Source of the DNA: Cocos nucifera
Lineage: Eukaryota; Streptophyta; Magnoliopsida; Arecales; Arecaceae
Direction of reading: 5' to 3'
Assembly (NCBI GenBank): GCA_006176705.1
Contig: QRFJ01000388.1
Location: 62,001 to 126,000 of the forward strand
DNA length: 64,000 bases
Shown: positions 38,053-48,643 of the stretch, piece after piece
Layout: each line of letters starts with the position of its first letter
Numbering within the stretch: position 1 is the stretch's first letter
Translations under genes and position numbers: made by a program
The notes under the pieces: generated by a model
Told to the model about the DNA's origin: nothing
Database searches by the model: none
The model's input: the letters and a program-made list of their open reading frames with translations, nothing else

Positions 38053-41000
38053 GAAGAAGGGGAAGATGGATGCCTTGGGGTTGATTTTGGCCATCCAGCA
38101 ATCTCCCTGCCATCTTCCCCTCCCACCATTTCTCTCCCTCCCCTCTCTCTAATCTCCTCTCTTGAAGGAGGGTGGAGCTCCAAAGGTCTTGACGGCCCTC
38201 CAACGGCCTTGATGGGCTACCGACGGTCTTTCCCTCTGCTTTCCTCTCCCTCTCTCTTCCTCTCTTTTCTTCTCCCTCGCTCGATTTTCATCAGGGTTCT
38301 GAATCGGTAGGCCCTTGGTATGGTTCAATACACACCAAATCGAGCATGGTTCTTCGAACCTTAGGCGGAAAACTTTTATTATTTGGTTGGCAATAGTCAT
38401 GATAGTCATTGATGAAATGATGACAAGAAGTAAGGATCACACAACCAAAACTGGTTGTCGTGCCGGCCAGCCAGCAGTACGGGTCGGCACCGGTTCCATA
38501 CCAATCCATGCCAGGCCGAACCAACAAGGCAGAAAAGGGGAGAGGGAGAAGAATGTGAGGATTTGTGGTGCTTCCAAGCCTTGAGAGGCTACAGGAGAAG
38601 TCAGGATGTTAGCTTCGAAATACTAGGATGGGTGTGAGTCCTAGGGCTAGGACAGGAGTTGTCCTAGATGAAGGCGGCATATAGTCCTGCACGGACTCGA
38701 GGTTCAGGTGTGAGGATCTTGAGGGGGCTTGATAGGTGCTTCGAAGACCTGAGATACAAGGTGGAGCAAATGACCAAAATCAGAAAAAAAATCAACCAAG
38801 ATAAGGGGCAGACACACAGGCGAGCCGGCTCGGATACGCAGCCGAGCCGGCTCAGGCTGAGATTGAGCTGGCTCGGAGCACAGCCGAGCTGGATATCTCA
38901 GATAGACAGAAGATAGAGTTCGGACGAGATGCAGCCGAGCCGGCTCAATGGTGGCAAACAGAACTAGATAGGATTTTCTGTTTGATCTTGGATTGGGATT
39001 AATCTAAAGGGATCTTAAGGCCTGATTCAATAAGGTCTTAAGGAGGCTAACTCATGTATGGGTCGGGACTAGATCCAGGGGATGAGAGCATGTGAGACAT
39101 ATGTACATGGCTCAATGAGTGCTTTCATGTATTGGGTTAGTCAGGAAAGTTTTTGGTCGGACCTAATAGCTATGTATAAATACATAGGTTGTATTAGGAT
39201 TTCATAATGTATTGAAATACAGATCTTTTCTTCCTCAATCTCTCTTCTCTCCTCTCTCTAGAGTTGCCGCCCTAAGGGGGTGCCTCCCTTAAGCTCGAGA
39301 AAGACGCTCTATCATATATCCAGATTGGTGGATCGATGATCTGCTATGATAGAAAACGTCACAGGTCTCCTCAGGTCCATGCTAAAGATCAGAAATTTCC
39401 GCTGCAATTGGTATCAAAACGGTACTAATTGTCCAAACATTTGGTATCGGACCTAGGTGATACCATGGTGATGCACCAACAATTTGATATTAGAGCCTGA
39501 TGGTGCGTAGAGGAGAAGGAGAAGTCGTACAGGAAGAAATCAGAGATCTGCACAAGGATTCCACGGTATGTCTCATATCTATCTTTGTTATTGTTGTGGT
39601 TTGGCCAACCGAGAGTAGCGGATTGAAGGTGGAGGCTAAGAGGATTAACGAAAAGGATTTTTCCTAGGGTGAAAGGTTTGGATGCATGATTTTCTGATCG
39701 GTCTTGGTTGGAGAGATCGGAGTGTATGACGGGTGACAGGGTTCTCTAGGAAAATAGGCAGTGTGGGGTTGTTTGGCAGATGAAGAAAGGTTTCCCAAGA
39801 GGTAATGATCGAGGGAAGGCTGAAGAAGCGGCTATATGTCCTTCGGTTGTAGGAAGGCGGAAAATAGTCGAAGATGTATTCAGCAGTTCAACCAAAGCAT
39901 AGATTTGCGAAGCCTTAGGGATGATGGAGATGGATGATCCATGATGGTCCAGCAAGTTAGGACTGGACGGCTGTAGAGCAGCATAGATACGAGGCAGGAA
40001 GCGCTGGAGTGCTGCAATAGTGCTTCCTGAAGGCTAAGGCTGAGAAAGGCTCGATGGTGCAGCAGCCGAGGGACGTATCTCAACAAAGAGTATCAGGGGC
40101 ATCTCAGGAAGACCGAAAATAGATCTCAAAAAGAGCCAAGAGGTCTCAAAGAGCGCCAGAGGCATCTAGCAACCGGAAGTATCATGGATCAGATACCTTC
40201 TGTAGGGACACCAAGGAGAGTCATGGTTCAGGTAGAGGATGTTCCTCCGGACGCAACTGAAGCGATGGTTGGTGCTAAGGCAGAAGAGAAGAAGGTGAGG
40301 GTGAAATTTTCTAGGATTCAATCGCTGTAAGTGAAGAGTTGGATGAGCTCTTGGTGGTCTTGGAGGAGCCCGCAGGGTGCGGTGTATCTGAGATGGCTTC
40401 AGAGCGGGTCCATAGAGTGCGGAGAGTCCAAAGAAAAAGCGACGGTGTCCGAGGCGCAATGGCAGGCTCAACAGTGCAGCGCTAAGTGGTTGTCCTCGGG
40501 GAACTCGGTTACAGAGTCAGGATCTTCTGCGGCATCAAGTGGACTTCGGTTTCAGATGGAGCACCGGGCAAAGATGGCTTTATCGGTGGAGATGTGACAT
40601 GAGTTCAGAGCGGAGTGCATGAGGACCAATATCCTAGTACCAACATTGGAGATGCACAGTTCTAGGTGGAGCAGTACGTGCGAAAAAGACTGGCGAAGTT
40701 CTAAGGAGGCCGTGTTAGGATATGCAGTGAGTGGCAGTACAGGAATGCTGCGAGATCTCAAATAAAGTTCAGGATAATTGATGTAGCTGTCAAGCAAAAG
40801 GGTTCCTACAATTTTCAGGATGGTGCAGAAAAAGCAAGCCAAGGTCTTCAACGTTGGAAGCGGTCATCCCAAAGGTCTCAAAGGATACACAGCAGTTGAA
40901 GAGGATTGGTGGAGGCAATGTTTGCACAAGAGGCTGTCGAGATGCGCAGCAATAGCGGGATCGTGCAGGAGGGCATTGCCAAGAGGTTTGCCAAGGCTTG

Positions 41001-41689
41001 AGAGCACCAGAGTGGAGATTGTGAGGATTTATGGTGCTTCTAAGCCTTAGAATGTCACAGGAGAAGTCAGGATTTTAGCTCCGAGATACTAGAATGGATG
41101 TAAGTCCTAGGACTAGGACAGGAGTTATCCTAGGTGAAGGTGGCGTGTAGCCCTACACAGACTCGAGGTTCAAGTGTGCAGACCTTGAGGAAGCTTGATA
41201 GGTGCTCCGGAAACCTAGGACACAAGGTAGAGCAAAGGACCAAAGCCAAGAAAAAAATCAATCAAGACAAGAGGCTGACACATAGGCGAGCTGGCTCGAA
41301 TACGTAACTGAGCCGGCTCGAATTGAGATCGAGCCAGCTCGGACCACAACCGAGCTGGCTATCTCAAGTAGAGCTATCAAGATGAGCCGGCCCATCCCAA
41401 CCCATCTCTAAACGGGGCGGGGCAGGTTGGCCCATTTAATTGGCAGGTTGGGAAAACCCCAACCCGACCTGACCCGCCATGAGTTGCAAATTAAATGGGC
41501 CAATCCGCCAAAATTCTAAAAAAAAAACTATAAAATAGCAATATAAATAGAACTTCATATTCAATTCAAGCTCAAATCAAAGTTAAACACTTAATACAAT
41601 CCAAACTTAAATACCTAATACAATCCAAACTTAAAAGACTTAAAATTTCAATTTTCAAACTAATTTAGAAGCAAATCAAAGTCCTAAAT

Positions 41690-41743
<54 letters not shown>

Positions 41744-44700
41744 GCACAACCCACGACCCAAACAGAGGGGGGGTCATTTAACCCACTTTTAGATGGGTTG
41801 CTAAAACATGAACTCAACCCGCCCCGTTTATATGACGGGACGGGCCAACCCGACGGGCCCAATCCAAATTGATAGCTCTAGTCTCAGGCAAACAGAAGAT
41901 AAGGTTCGAATGAGATGCAGCTGAGCTGGCTTGACTCCTGAGAGAGCCAGCTCGACGGTGGCGAACAGAACCGGACAGGATTTTCTGTTTGATATTGGAT
42001 TGGGATTAATCCAAGGAGTCTTATGGCCCGATCCAATAAGATCTTAAGAGAGCTAACTCATGTATGGGTTGGGACTAGATCCAGGGGATGAGAGCATGTG
42101 AGACATATGTACATGGCTCGGTGAGTGCTTTTATGTATTGGGTTAGCCAGGAGAGTTTTTGATCGGACCTAATAGCTATGTATAAATACATAGGTTGTAT
42201 TAGGGTTTCATAATGCATTGGAATACAGATCTTTTCTTCCTCAATCTCTCTTCTCTCTCTAGAGTTACGGTCCTAAAGGAGCATGCCTCCCTCAAGCCCA
42301 AGGAGGAAGGCGCCCCATCACATATCCAAATTGATGGATCGGTGATCTGCTGCCATTGAGAACGTCATAGGTCTCCTCAAGTCCATGCTAAAAATTAGGG
42401 ATTTTCGCTGCAATTGATATCAAAGCGGTACCGATTGTTCCAACAAAGAAAAAGAGGAAGAGAGAGAGAGCAAGGAGGAGAAGGAGAGGGGGAGGAAGAG
42501 GCCGCCGGAGGCCATCCGAGCTCTTGCCAAGCTCAGTAATGGCAGAGGGCCTCCACCCTCCTTCCGTGCAGAACAGGGGTTTGCCCTTGTTCCATGGTTT
42601 TTTTTGGAATTTATCTATCGAAGTCAGCAGCCGCCGAAGACCCTCTCTTCCCGTCCCCCTCCTTTCCCCCTCTTTCTTCTCCCTTCCTCCGAGATGGCTG
42701 CCGGAACTAGACCAATTTTCCACCGGTATGGTTCGGCATGGTCTAAACTGTTTGGCTCGGGATGGTTCGGAAAATCATGGCATGAAGCATTAATAATAAT
42801 GGTGCTCACCATAATAATGGCAACAATAGTGGCAGCAATATATCAACATGAAATCTAACAATGATAATAGTGATGGCACCAACAATGGTAACAATATGAT
42901 GATAAGACTCAGCCTAGGTTTTAAATCTCATGGGAAGATGGTATCCTAATATCTCCATGGAATGGGATGCCCCCTATCCCATCCCATCATGACAGCCATC
43001 CTGATCATGCATCCCAGTAGATATCTTCTATCTCTCTTCCCTTCTTTTTTTTCTTTCTTCCATTCCTTTTTCATCCTTTTCTTTTTTATTCTTATACCTT
43101 CCTTTCTCTCCTTTTCTCTCTTTTTGTCATCCCTTCCTCCTTTTTTTGTTCTTTTTCTTTCCTTTCTTCCTTCTTTCCTTCCTTCCTTTTTCTTCTCCCT
43201 TTCTCTTTCATTTTCTTCTTCTTTCCTTTCACTTTTCCTTTTTTTCATTTTTCTTTCTTCTTTCTTCTTTCTTCTTCCTTCTTCTTTCCTTGCATGGATG
43301 GGTTTCAGAGTTCTGACCTCGTCCCGATCTTGTTTTTCTTATAGGAATAAGATGGGATGGTCGGGACACCCCCCATCCTATCATGACATAAAACATTGAT
43401 CATAGCAATAATAAATGCAGTAACAATACTAGTGATGACATGACATGTTATAATACATATAAAGGTCTCAATGATAATTATAGCTATAGTCATGGTAATA
43501 TGGCAATAACAAAGGTAGCCATAATGATACTAGCAATGATATCGATAGCAACAGTCATCGTAACATCGTGATGACAAAGATAGCCATGATGATCTTAGTA
43601 GTGATTTTAATGGTTAATATGGTTGCAGAATGACAATTTGGTGGTGACGATGGTATGGGTGATGACTATGGAGGTGATTATGCAAGCCACAACAATGATT
43701 TTGATGGTAATAGAATTAAGCTGAAGCAAGGTTTGTCAAACCGGTACCGAAGGTTGTATTGGCCGGTGACTAATTCAGTATGTTATGAGTCCATGTCTCA
43801 TCATGCCAAGGCATACCGAAACAAAGAGAGGAAGGGAGAGAGAGAGAGAGAGAGATGGAAGGGGGTGAGGGAGAGGGAGGGAGGGGAAGGGCCTTACTTA
43901 GGTGTCTAGGCCAGTCCCCAACTCTGGGGCATTTCGTTGAACACCGTCTGAGCAATGTTGAGGAGGCTGTGAGTGGCATAGGCATGGAGGAGGGAGGCGG
44001 CGACGTGGGGGTAGGGCGAGAGATGGATGATCACATGGGTAGGGGAAGGTTCGTGTGGGTGCATGCAAAGGCATTGAGGGGAAAGGTGAAGGAAAAATGA
44101 TCAGGATAGAGGTTGGCATGGAGCATTTAGGATAGGAGATGGAGGATAAGGTATGCAGAGGGGCGAGCAAAGTAGGCATGGATGAGGGAAGCAAAGGCAA
44201 AGGTGGAGCTGTGGGGGTAGGCGGCATGGAAGGCAAGGTGGGCGAGGGAGACGTCAGAAGGGGGGGCGGCTGCGGCTGCGACGACGTGGACAGAGCTGAA
44301 AGGGTCATGGAAGAGGCCAGTGGCAATGGCACAAGCAAGGATTTGCTTGAGAGAGAGAGGAAAGGGAGACCTTGGAGGGCATGGAGGCGCTCGGAAGGCT
44401 TTAAAGGGGCCAAACCAGCCAGACGACCCAATCATTCTAATTCTTGACCGGTTTAGTTTGGTAAAGTCCAAACCACCCGTTCATGTAGGTTCAACCTGAA
44501 GTCTCCTAATTTTCAAATTGAAGTTCAATGATTTTGCCACCCTCATTACATGCCTTTTCTCTACAAAGCACCATTTTAAGATAGCATTTCTTCACATGTG
44601 AGAGAACAGTAAAGTTATTAATGTCTTCCTAAAGTCTTATACAAGAATAAACTTAGTAACTATGAGAATACACCTAAAAAGAATTAACTAAAGTCAAAAG

Positions 44701-45631
44701 CATGCTACTGACATATGAGATACTTGTAGGACCTGATAAAATCGAGAATTTAAATTTTGATTATTTGATGAAAGCAAAAAATGTACTCTTAATGTTCAAA
44801 ATTAAATAATTGATTACTGAAAAAAATCATGAGACAATATCTCGAAAATAGAATTTTAGAAGATAGAACAAACCTGTTAAATAGACTTGAAAAGAAACTT
44901 CGTCCAATGACTCCAATCTTCTTTTCTGTTGAAACAGGAGAAGTAGAAGATACCATTAAAACTATGCAAACGGGGTCTAGCCAGCCAATTTTCTTGTTTG
45001 CAATTTAATTATACATTTGTTCTTCCAAAGGAATTGAATTATTCACCTCTAATTTTGATCATTTATTGATCAGCAGTCCAAACATGCGAGCAATTTAATC
45101 ATACACTTTCCTCTTTTTCTTTGGAAACAAGTTACCATCTTTAATTTTTACTTATTTGATTAACACAAATTGAAATGTGGTTCAATATATGGAGTGAATG
45201 AACAGAGAGGAAAAGCTTCCAATTAATTGATCGATCAGAGTTTATGTACAATATATTCCGACAATTTCCTCAATGTTGCACTGGAAATTAATATAAGAAT
45301 TGCAATTATGAGCGACGAATAATAGCTCACATCATATACTTAATAGTATAACTTGGAGTCTAAATAACATGTCAAGTTAATTTGTATATTGTAAATATTC
45401 GATAACTTGCTAGAGCTCTGTAACAAAGGGAAAGGAAAATCCTCATATACTTAACAAATGCATGTACTAGAATAGAAGCATGGCTGTCAAACTAAGTACT
45501 AGCAGTGTGCTACAATTTTTGGCACATCACAAGGAAAACAATATCTACAAGGCAACAACTGTAGTAGCACTACCTGCTGCACAGTTAACAATTGTTTGCA
45601 TGGACATGTAGAGGAGAACCAATCCAGACAT
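31150..45631 (-). CDS. Upstream ORF 1 (41 codons) spread over three leader exons
   Basis: Joining exons 45647-45574, 44925-44874 and 31165 onward creates a 41-codon frame from ATG at 45631 to TGA at 31152-31150. It starts MSGLVLLYMSMQ, continues VNCAAEKKIGVIGRSF and ends LFNRKGTT. A hydrophobic first half is followed by a basic, Ser/Phe-rich half. Both splice junctions preserve the frame. An in-frame TAG in exon A (at 52311-52309) precedes this ATG with no other ATG between. I recognise no homologue. It could be a regulatory uORF, a small secreted or membrane peptide, or a coincidence of leader sequence. Confidence 0.45.
32320..32385 (-). mobile_element. tRNA-like SINE head
   Basis: Minus strand shows an A-box-like TGCCTCGGTGG (32380-32370) and a B box GGTTCGAGCCT (32337-32327), 32 bp apart. 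No cloverleaf tRNA fits, so a tRNA-derived SINE is more likely than a tRNA gene. Confidence 0.4.
32395..32985. mobile_element. Purine/pyrimidine-rich terminal-repeat element, copy 1
   Basis: The left end has CAGTCCGGTACGATTCCATA; the right end has the inverse-like AGTCCGGTTTGGAATGGTTC. The interior is a GGAGAGAAAGAGAG purine tract, GCCGCC-rich repeats and a matching pyrimidine tract. At least three similar elements occur at 37.7, 38.4 and 43.7 kb. No coding capacity; superfamily not assigned. Confidence 0.5.
33505..33740 (+). repeat. Two-copy direct repeat, about 110 bp
   Basis: AAATATGCTACAAGAGATAT at 33566 recurs as AAATATGCTACAAGAAATAC at 33650, with similar flanks. The surrounding 33000-35100 is AT-rich, and I recognise no gene there. 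Confidence 0.6.
35100..36040 (+). mobile_element. Possible solo LTR or LTR fragment with internal 197-bp duplication
   Basis: Two copies of about 197 bp begin CCTCCTGCCATGTGGCATGA (35249) and CCTCCTGTCATGTGGCATGA (35446). Downstream, TTATAAATAGCTCTTCGC near 35970 resembles a plant LTR promoter. Ends and target duplication were not found. Confidence 0.4.
36893..36932 (+). repeat. (CT)20 microsatellite
   Basis: Uninterrupted CT dinucleotides. The surrounding 36040-37700 is AT-rich intron without a recognisable gene. Confidence 0.95.
37700..38365. mobile_element. Purine/pyrimidine-rich terminal-repeat element, copy 2
   Basis: Left GCTGACTCGGAACTAGACCC...GTACCAAATTGTATTGGGCC; right GGTATGGTTCAATACACACC...GGTTCTTCGAACC. 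Same layout as 32395-32985: purine block, GGCC-rich middle, pyrimidine block. It contains the compound microsatellite at 37968-38049. Confidence 0.5.
37968..38049 (+). repeat. (TA)n(GA)n compound microsatellite
   Basis: About 45 bp of TA repeats pass directly into about 35 bp of GA repeats. Confidence 0.95.
38554..39439 (+). repeat. 5' LTR of copia-like element
   Basis: 886 bp, direct repeat of 41020-42445 after removal of the MITE from the latter. Confidence 0.88.
41020..42445 (+). repeat. 3' LTR of copia-like element, interrupted by a hAT MITE
   Basis: 1426 bp; subtracting the 512-bp MITE and its 8-bp duplication leaves about 906 bp, the size of the 5' LTR. Confidence 0.88.
41369..41880. 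mobile_element. hAT-type MITE inside the 3' LTR
   Basis: Termini TAGAGCTATCAA and TTGATAGCTCTA are perfect inverted repeats (12 bp). They are flanked by 8-bp duplications ATCTCAAG and GTCTCAGG (6 of 8 matching). The subterminal GGCGGGTC-like words (CCCGACCTGACCCGCC) are typical of plant hAT elements beginning TAGAGGTGTCAA. The 5' LTR shows the empty site. Contains (TA)n at 41692-41738. Confidence 0.88.
42791..43735 (+). repeat. Trinucleotide-like ATRATGG repeats and polypyrimidine block
   Basis: Degenerate AACAATGRTAATAATGG words fill 42790-42910 and 43400-43730. Between them, 43020-43290 is almost pure T/C, with TTTCTTCC words. Both strands are open there by composition only. Confidence 0.7.
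43740..44470. mobile_element. Purine/pyrimidine-rich terminal-repeat element, copy 4
   Basis: Left ACCGGTACCGAAGGTTGTAT, right TTGACCGGTTTAGTTTGGTA, with GAGAGAGAGAGAGATGG and GTGGGGGTAGGC-rich interior. Overlapping open frames on both strands (up to 177 codons) arise from skewed composition. Confidence 0.45.
44874..44925 (-). other. Predicted 5' leader exon C of the TND gene (52 nt)
   Basis: Preceded by a strong acceptor (CTCCTGTTTCAACAG) and followed by a GTTTGT donor. It continues the uORF1 frame between exons B and D. No competing gene in the region can own it. Confidence 0.5.
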
Positions 45632-45647
45632 GTATCCAAGAGTCCGA
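45574..45647 (-). other. Predicted 5' leader exon B of the TND gene (74 nt)
   Basis: A near-ideal polypyrimidine acceptor (CTCCTTTTTCTTTTTTAAG) precedes it and GCAG|GTAGTG follows. It contains the uORF1 start and three in-frame ATGs. Confidence 0.5.
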
Positions 45648-45649
45648 CT

Positions 45650-47365
45650 TAAAAAAGAAAAAGGAGATACAAGGATATGCAGCAAAAATTTAACAACGTA
45701 GATACATAATGTTTTAAAATAAAAATTATAGTAGAAAAAATCAGAAGATATTATTTGTAAAGGTGTTTAGACACATGTTACTCCTTCAAACTCCAAAATT
45801 AGCTAAAGAATACAAGAGATATGAATTTCCTTGTCCAAGCTCAAAAAGAAATAAAGCTTATTTCCAATGTTATTATGGTGCAATAACTAAACAATTTGAA
45901 GAACGTCTAAGAGTCTGACATGTATCTAACTTGAGGATACGTCCGTGACTTGAATTCTCTAAGGTGATGCAAGAGCCCAGGTAGCATTAATATTATCGAA
46001 GAAGTTGTTAGAGATAAAGATACCTATGATAACTGTTGATTGTCTTCAGGGTTTATGAAACAAAATCTAACTTTTGGAAGAAAAGGATGTTGCATGGACA
46101 GCAGGGTAAATTTTTTTATTTCAAAACTCATTTTGCAGGTTTGTGAATCCAAACAGAATAGCCTGATAGAGTTTCTTCCTAAACATGACGCCTGATTAAG
46201 AAGGCAAACAATAGGCAGGTGAAGTGAATAAAGCATGCAAAGGACAGCATGTCAGCTAGCCAAAAACTGGGATGCAAAAATAGCGAGTTGGCACTTGGCA
46301 CAAGCTGATAAAATTGGAGCATTGATGATATTCGCTTCTGAACCAAATGAATGGAGACACCCTTAGAAAATAAGAAAATTAAAAATTGAAAAGAGTTTTC
46401 TTTTTTTTTTGTACAGAATATATCTCAAACAACTAAAATTTAACGGATGGATCATGGATGTGCATGTGTACATGTTGCAGAGTTTAGAACATTAAAAGAT
46501 ATGAGGAAAATGTGATATGGAGGTGAAAGTGAAATTTGGCAGACATAAAAACACATCTACATAGCATTTCTTTTTTTCTTCTTAAATTTACTTCAGCTTA
46601 AAATTCAAAAAAAAAAGTTTTCTCGTAATAATATTAAAAAATAAAATGATGCAAGAATAATAGAGCAAAAACCTGATATTTTAGTGTGGCGTTTAACTTG
46701 CAAAAGTTTGCAAGAAACTATGGTATCATGCAGTCAACTTTGCAGAAATTTATATTAGCTCCATTCTCCTATCATCAAATGCCAACACCTGCATAGCAGC
46801 AGATGACCCCCAGGTGTCACAATAGGAATTTAAATACTATCACCCTGGATTTTAAATTAGAACATCGGATTAAATGTGTAAAAGCATGCTTACTTAAATA
46901 TGATCAATTATTGGACACTATGTTTATTAATAGAAGTAGGAACTTGGTAACATCAAGAAAGAAGCACTATCACAAACCAAAAGAATTATTCATTTTCTAA
47001 TTTCTTATTTCCACTCACAAACAAAAAAAGATTATTATTATTAGCACATGTAGAAAAAAGCTTTCCAGAAGGTATGTGGTGCTCAATTTGTAAATGTAGA
47101 TAAAAAACAAGTATTTGTTCAATCTTTCCATCCTTTTTTTCTGGGCTAGTGGCAAAGAAGTGTAAACGCCAACAACGTATTGTGTGCTCTACATGGAATA
47201 TATGTCAGTCTTGTTTACATGGCAAATGGATGTGCTAGCCCTCAAAGATGGATATACAAGCGAAAGTAGTTAACATAGCCCTCAATGTACTTCAAGATAC
47301 CACAGTGTAAAATTGCGGTAAATTGAGATCGATGGCAAAATATATATCACGCTTAGCAGTGAACC
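45650..47365. other. Leader intron sequence, no gene seen
   Basis: AT-rich, without repeats or exon-like pieces that I can support. Confidence 0.6.
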
Positions 47366-47369
47366 AAAT

Positions 47370-47603
47370 TCCCACCCAAAAATAGTGTACATTTTTGACC
47401 CAACCCCAGAATCAGATACCAGCAAAGAGAAAGAAACCACATCACCCAGTCATGGTACCAGCAATCCGGTATCCTGGAAGGGGCAAATCGGGGACAGATC
47501 TAACTTTCAGCATTTTTTTCATGAACTAGCTGCCCAGGACTTGAACCCATGCCATTGCACTTGTCAGCCCAAGCCCTTTACCATTGCACCAAGCAATGGT
47601 CCC
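47370..47603 (-). mobile_element. tRNA-derived SINE
   Basis: Minus strand begins GGGACCATTGCTTGGTGCAA. It has A box TGGTGCAATGG (47591-47581) and B box GGTTCAAGTCC (47547-47537), 33 bp apart, followed by about 160 bp of non-tRNA body. No functional tRNA folds from it by eye. Confidence 0.6.
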
Positions 47604-47739
47604 TAATAGCAAAAAGATAAAAACAATGAAAATGGTCCACTTTTGCCACCTCATGCACAACAATGCAGTATTGTATAGTCAGTTTATTGCAAACTCCATC
47701 CAATACCTAGGATGCTGAAGATAATTTTACTCCAACACA

Positions 47740-48330
47740 CAAACGTAAGCGTAAGAGATCGCAAGTATAAGTGAGTTCCCTAACTGTAGGTATTGTTCCC
47801 CAACCAGAAGTACGTTCATGAGGACCAATATAATTGGCGTTGGCTTCTTAGCACGAAGACACCTTGATTTGAAGAATCGGATCCGAAGGATCAAGAAATC
47901 GAGCTGATTGTACCAAATCCATATCCATTGCACTAAAATGGTTATAACTTTCTCATCCGATATCAGAATCGCTATTATGACCCTAATTTGGAAAGATCTT
48001 TTCGAGCCCTATGAGCTACAGCTGATTTTGGAGCCTAATATAACTATTTGGTAGGTCAACAAAAGCCCGAAAGATCCTACACGAGTTGGTCTCTTAGTCT
48101 TTTCCTACTTTGATTAGGATTCTTAGTTTGAGTCCATGTTTAAGCATGTTAGATTCTTTTTATTTATAAATAAGGCCCTTTAGGCCAACATTATAGTCAA
48201 TTTAGTTGAGTTATTAAATTAAAAACTCCATAAGAGAGTTCTTCTTCTTCTTTTGCCATTTTTTCCTTAATTCGTGCATCTTCTTCTCTCTTCCCAGCGA
48301 TACACTATGCTACATGCTAGGTCAATAACA
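47740..48330 (+). mobile_element. LTR-like fragment
   Basis: Contains TTTATTTATAAATAAGGCC (about 48160-48178), a plant LTR-style promoter, preceded by GATTAGGATTCTTAG and followed by a CTTCTTCTTC leader. No partner LTR or coding sequence is in view. Confidence 0.4.
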
Positions 48331-48643
48331 CACTGGCCAACTCATTATATAATGTGAACATGGAAAATGAAAACAACTACTTAGAGATGCATGCTCCTAT
48401 GCTCTTTACAATCTAAACACATATATCCGTCATCAAAAGAATTGTTTTGTGCTAACCTTGAACCTCTAAATGTCCATGCATATTCACAGATGGCTTGCTC
48501 TAACTAGAAGCCTTGTTTGAACAAGGTTGAAATTAAAGATTCCATCAAATTTTATTATCAATCCATGTGATGCTAAACTAGGTCGTCACTAACCCATTTT
48601 GAATTATATAAACATGCAATTGATGACAAGATTCGTTTTTTAC

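Larger units (their letters stand above)
38554..42445 (+). mobile_element. Non-autonomous copia-like LTR element with perfect TSD
   Basis: LTRs 38554-39439 and 41020-42445 start TGTGAGGATT and end CCAA(A)CA. AAGAA flanks both sides (38549-38553 and 42446-42450). TTGGTATCGGACC at the 5' LTR border resembles the initiator-Met tRNA primer site TGGTATCAGAGC used by copia elements. The 1.58-kb interior encodes no gag or pol that I can recognise. The LTRs carry repeated CGAGCCGGCTC words and a TATAAATA box (39175 and 42180 regions). Confidence 0.88.
38440..42790. mobile_element. Purine/pyrimidine-rich terminal-repeat element, copy 3, split by an LTR element
   Basis: The left part (38440-38553) has GTACGGGTCGGCACCGGTTC. 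The right part (42446-42790) has the purine block, GCCGCCGGAGGCC and GGTATGGTTCGGCATGGTC. The copia-like element 38554-42445 lies between, so the host copy is older. Confidence 0.5.

Noticed and set aside
37709..38152. 147-codon plus-strand frame with ER repeats
   Set aside because: Produced by GA and TA microsatellites in a repeat element.
43898..44471. Frames of 177 and 114 codons
   Set aside because: Two-strand openness in a skewed repeat element; similar frames occur in the sister copies.
45900..46030. Minus-strand open piece GIFISNNFFDNINATWALASP as a possible further leader exon
   Set aside because: It ends in a stop with no donor nearby, and its acceptor is weak.
47537..47603. Candidate tRNA gene
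   Set aside because: A and B boxes are present but no cloverleaf or acceptor pairing is evident; a SINE body follows.
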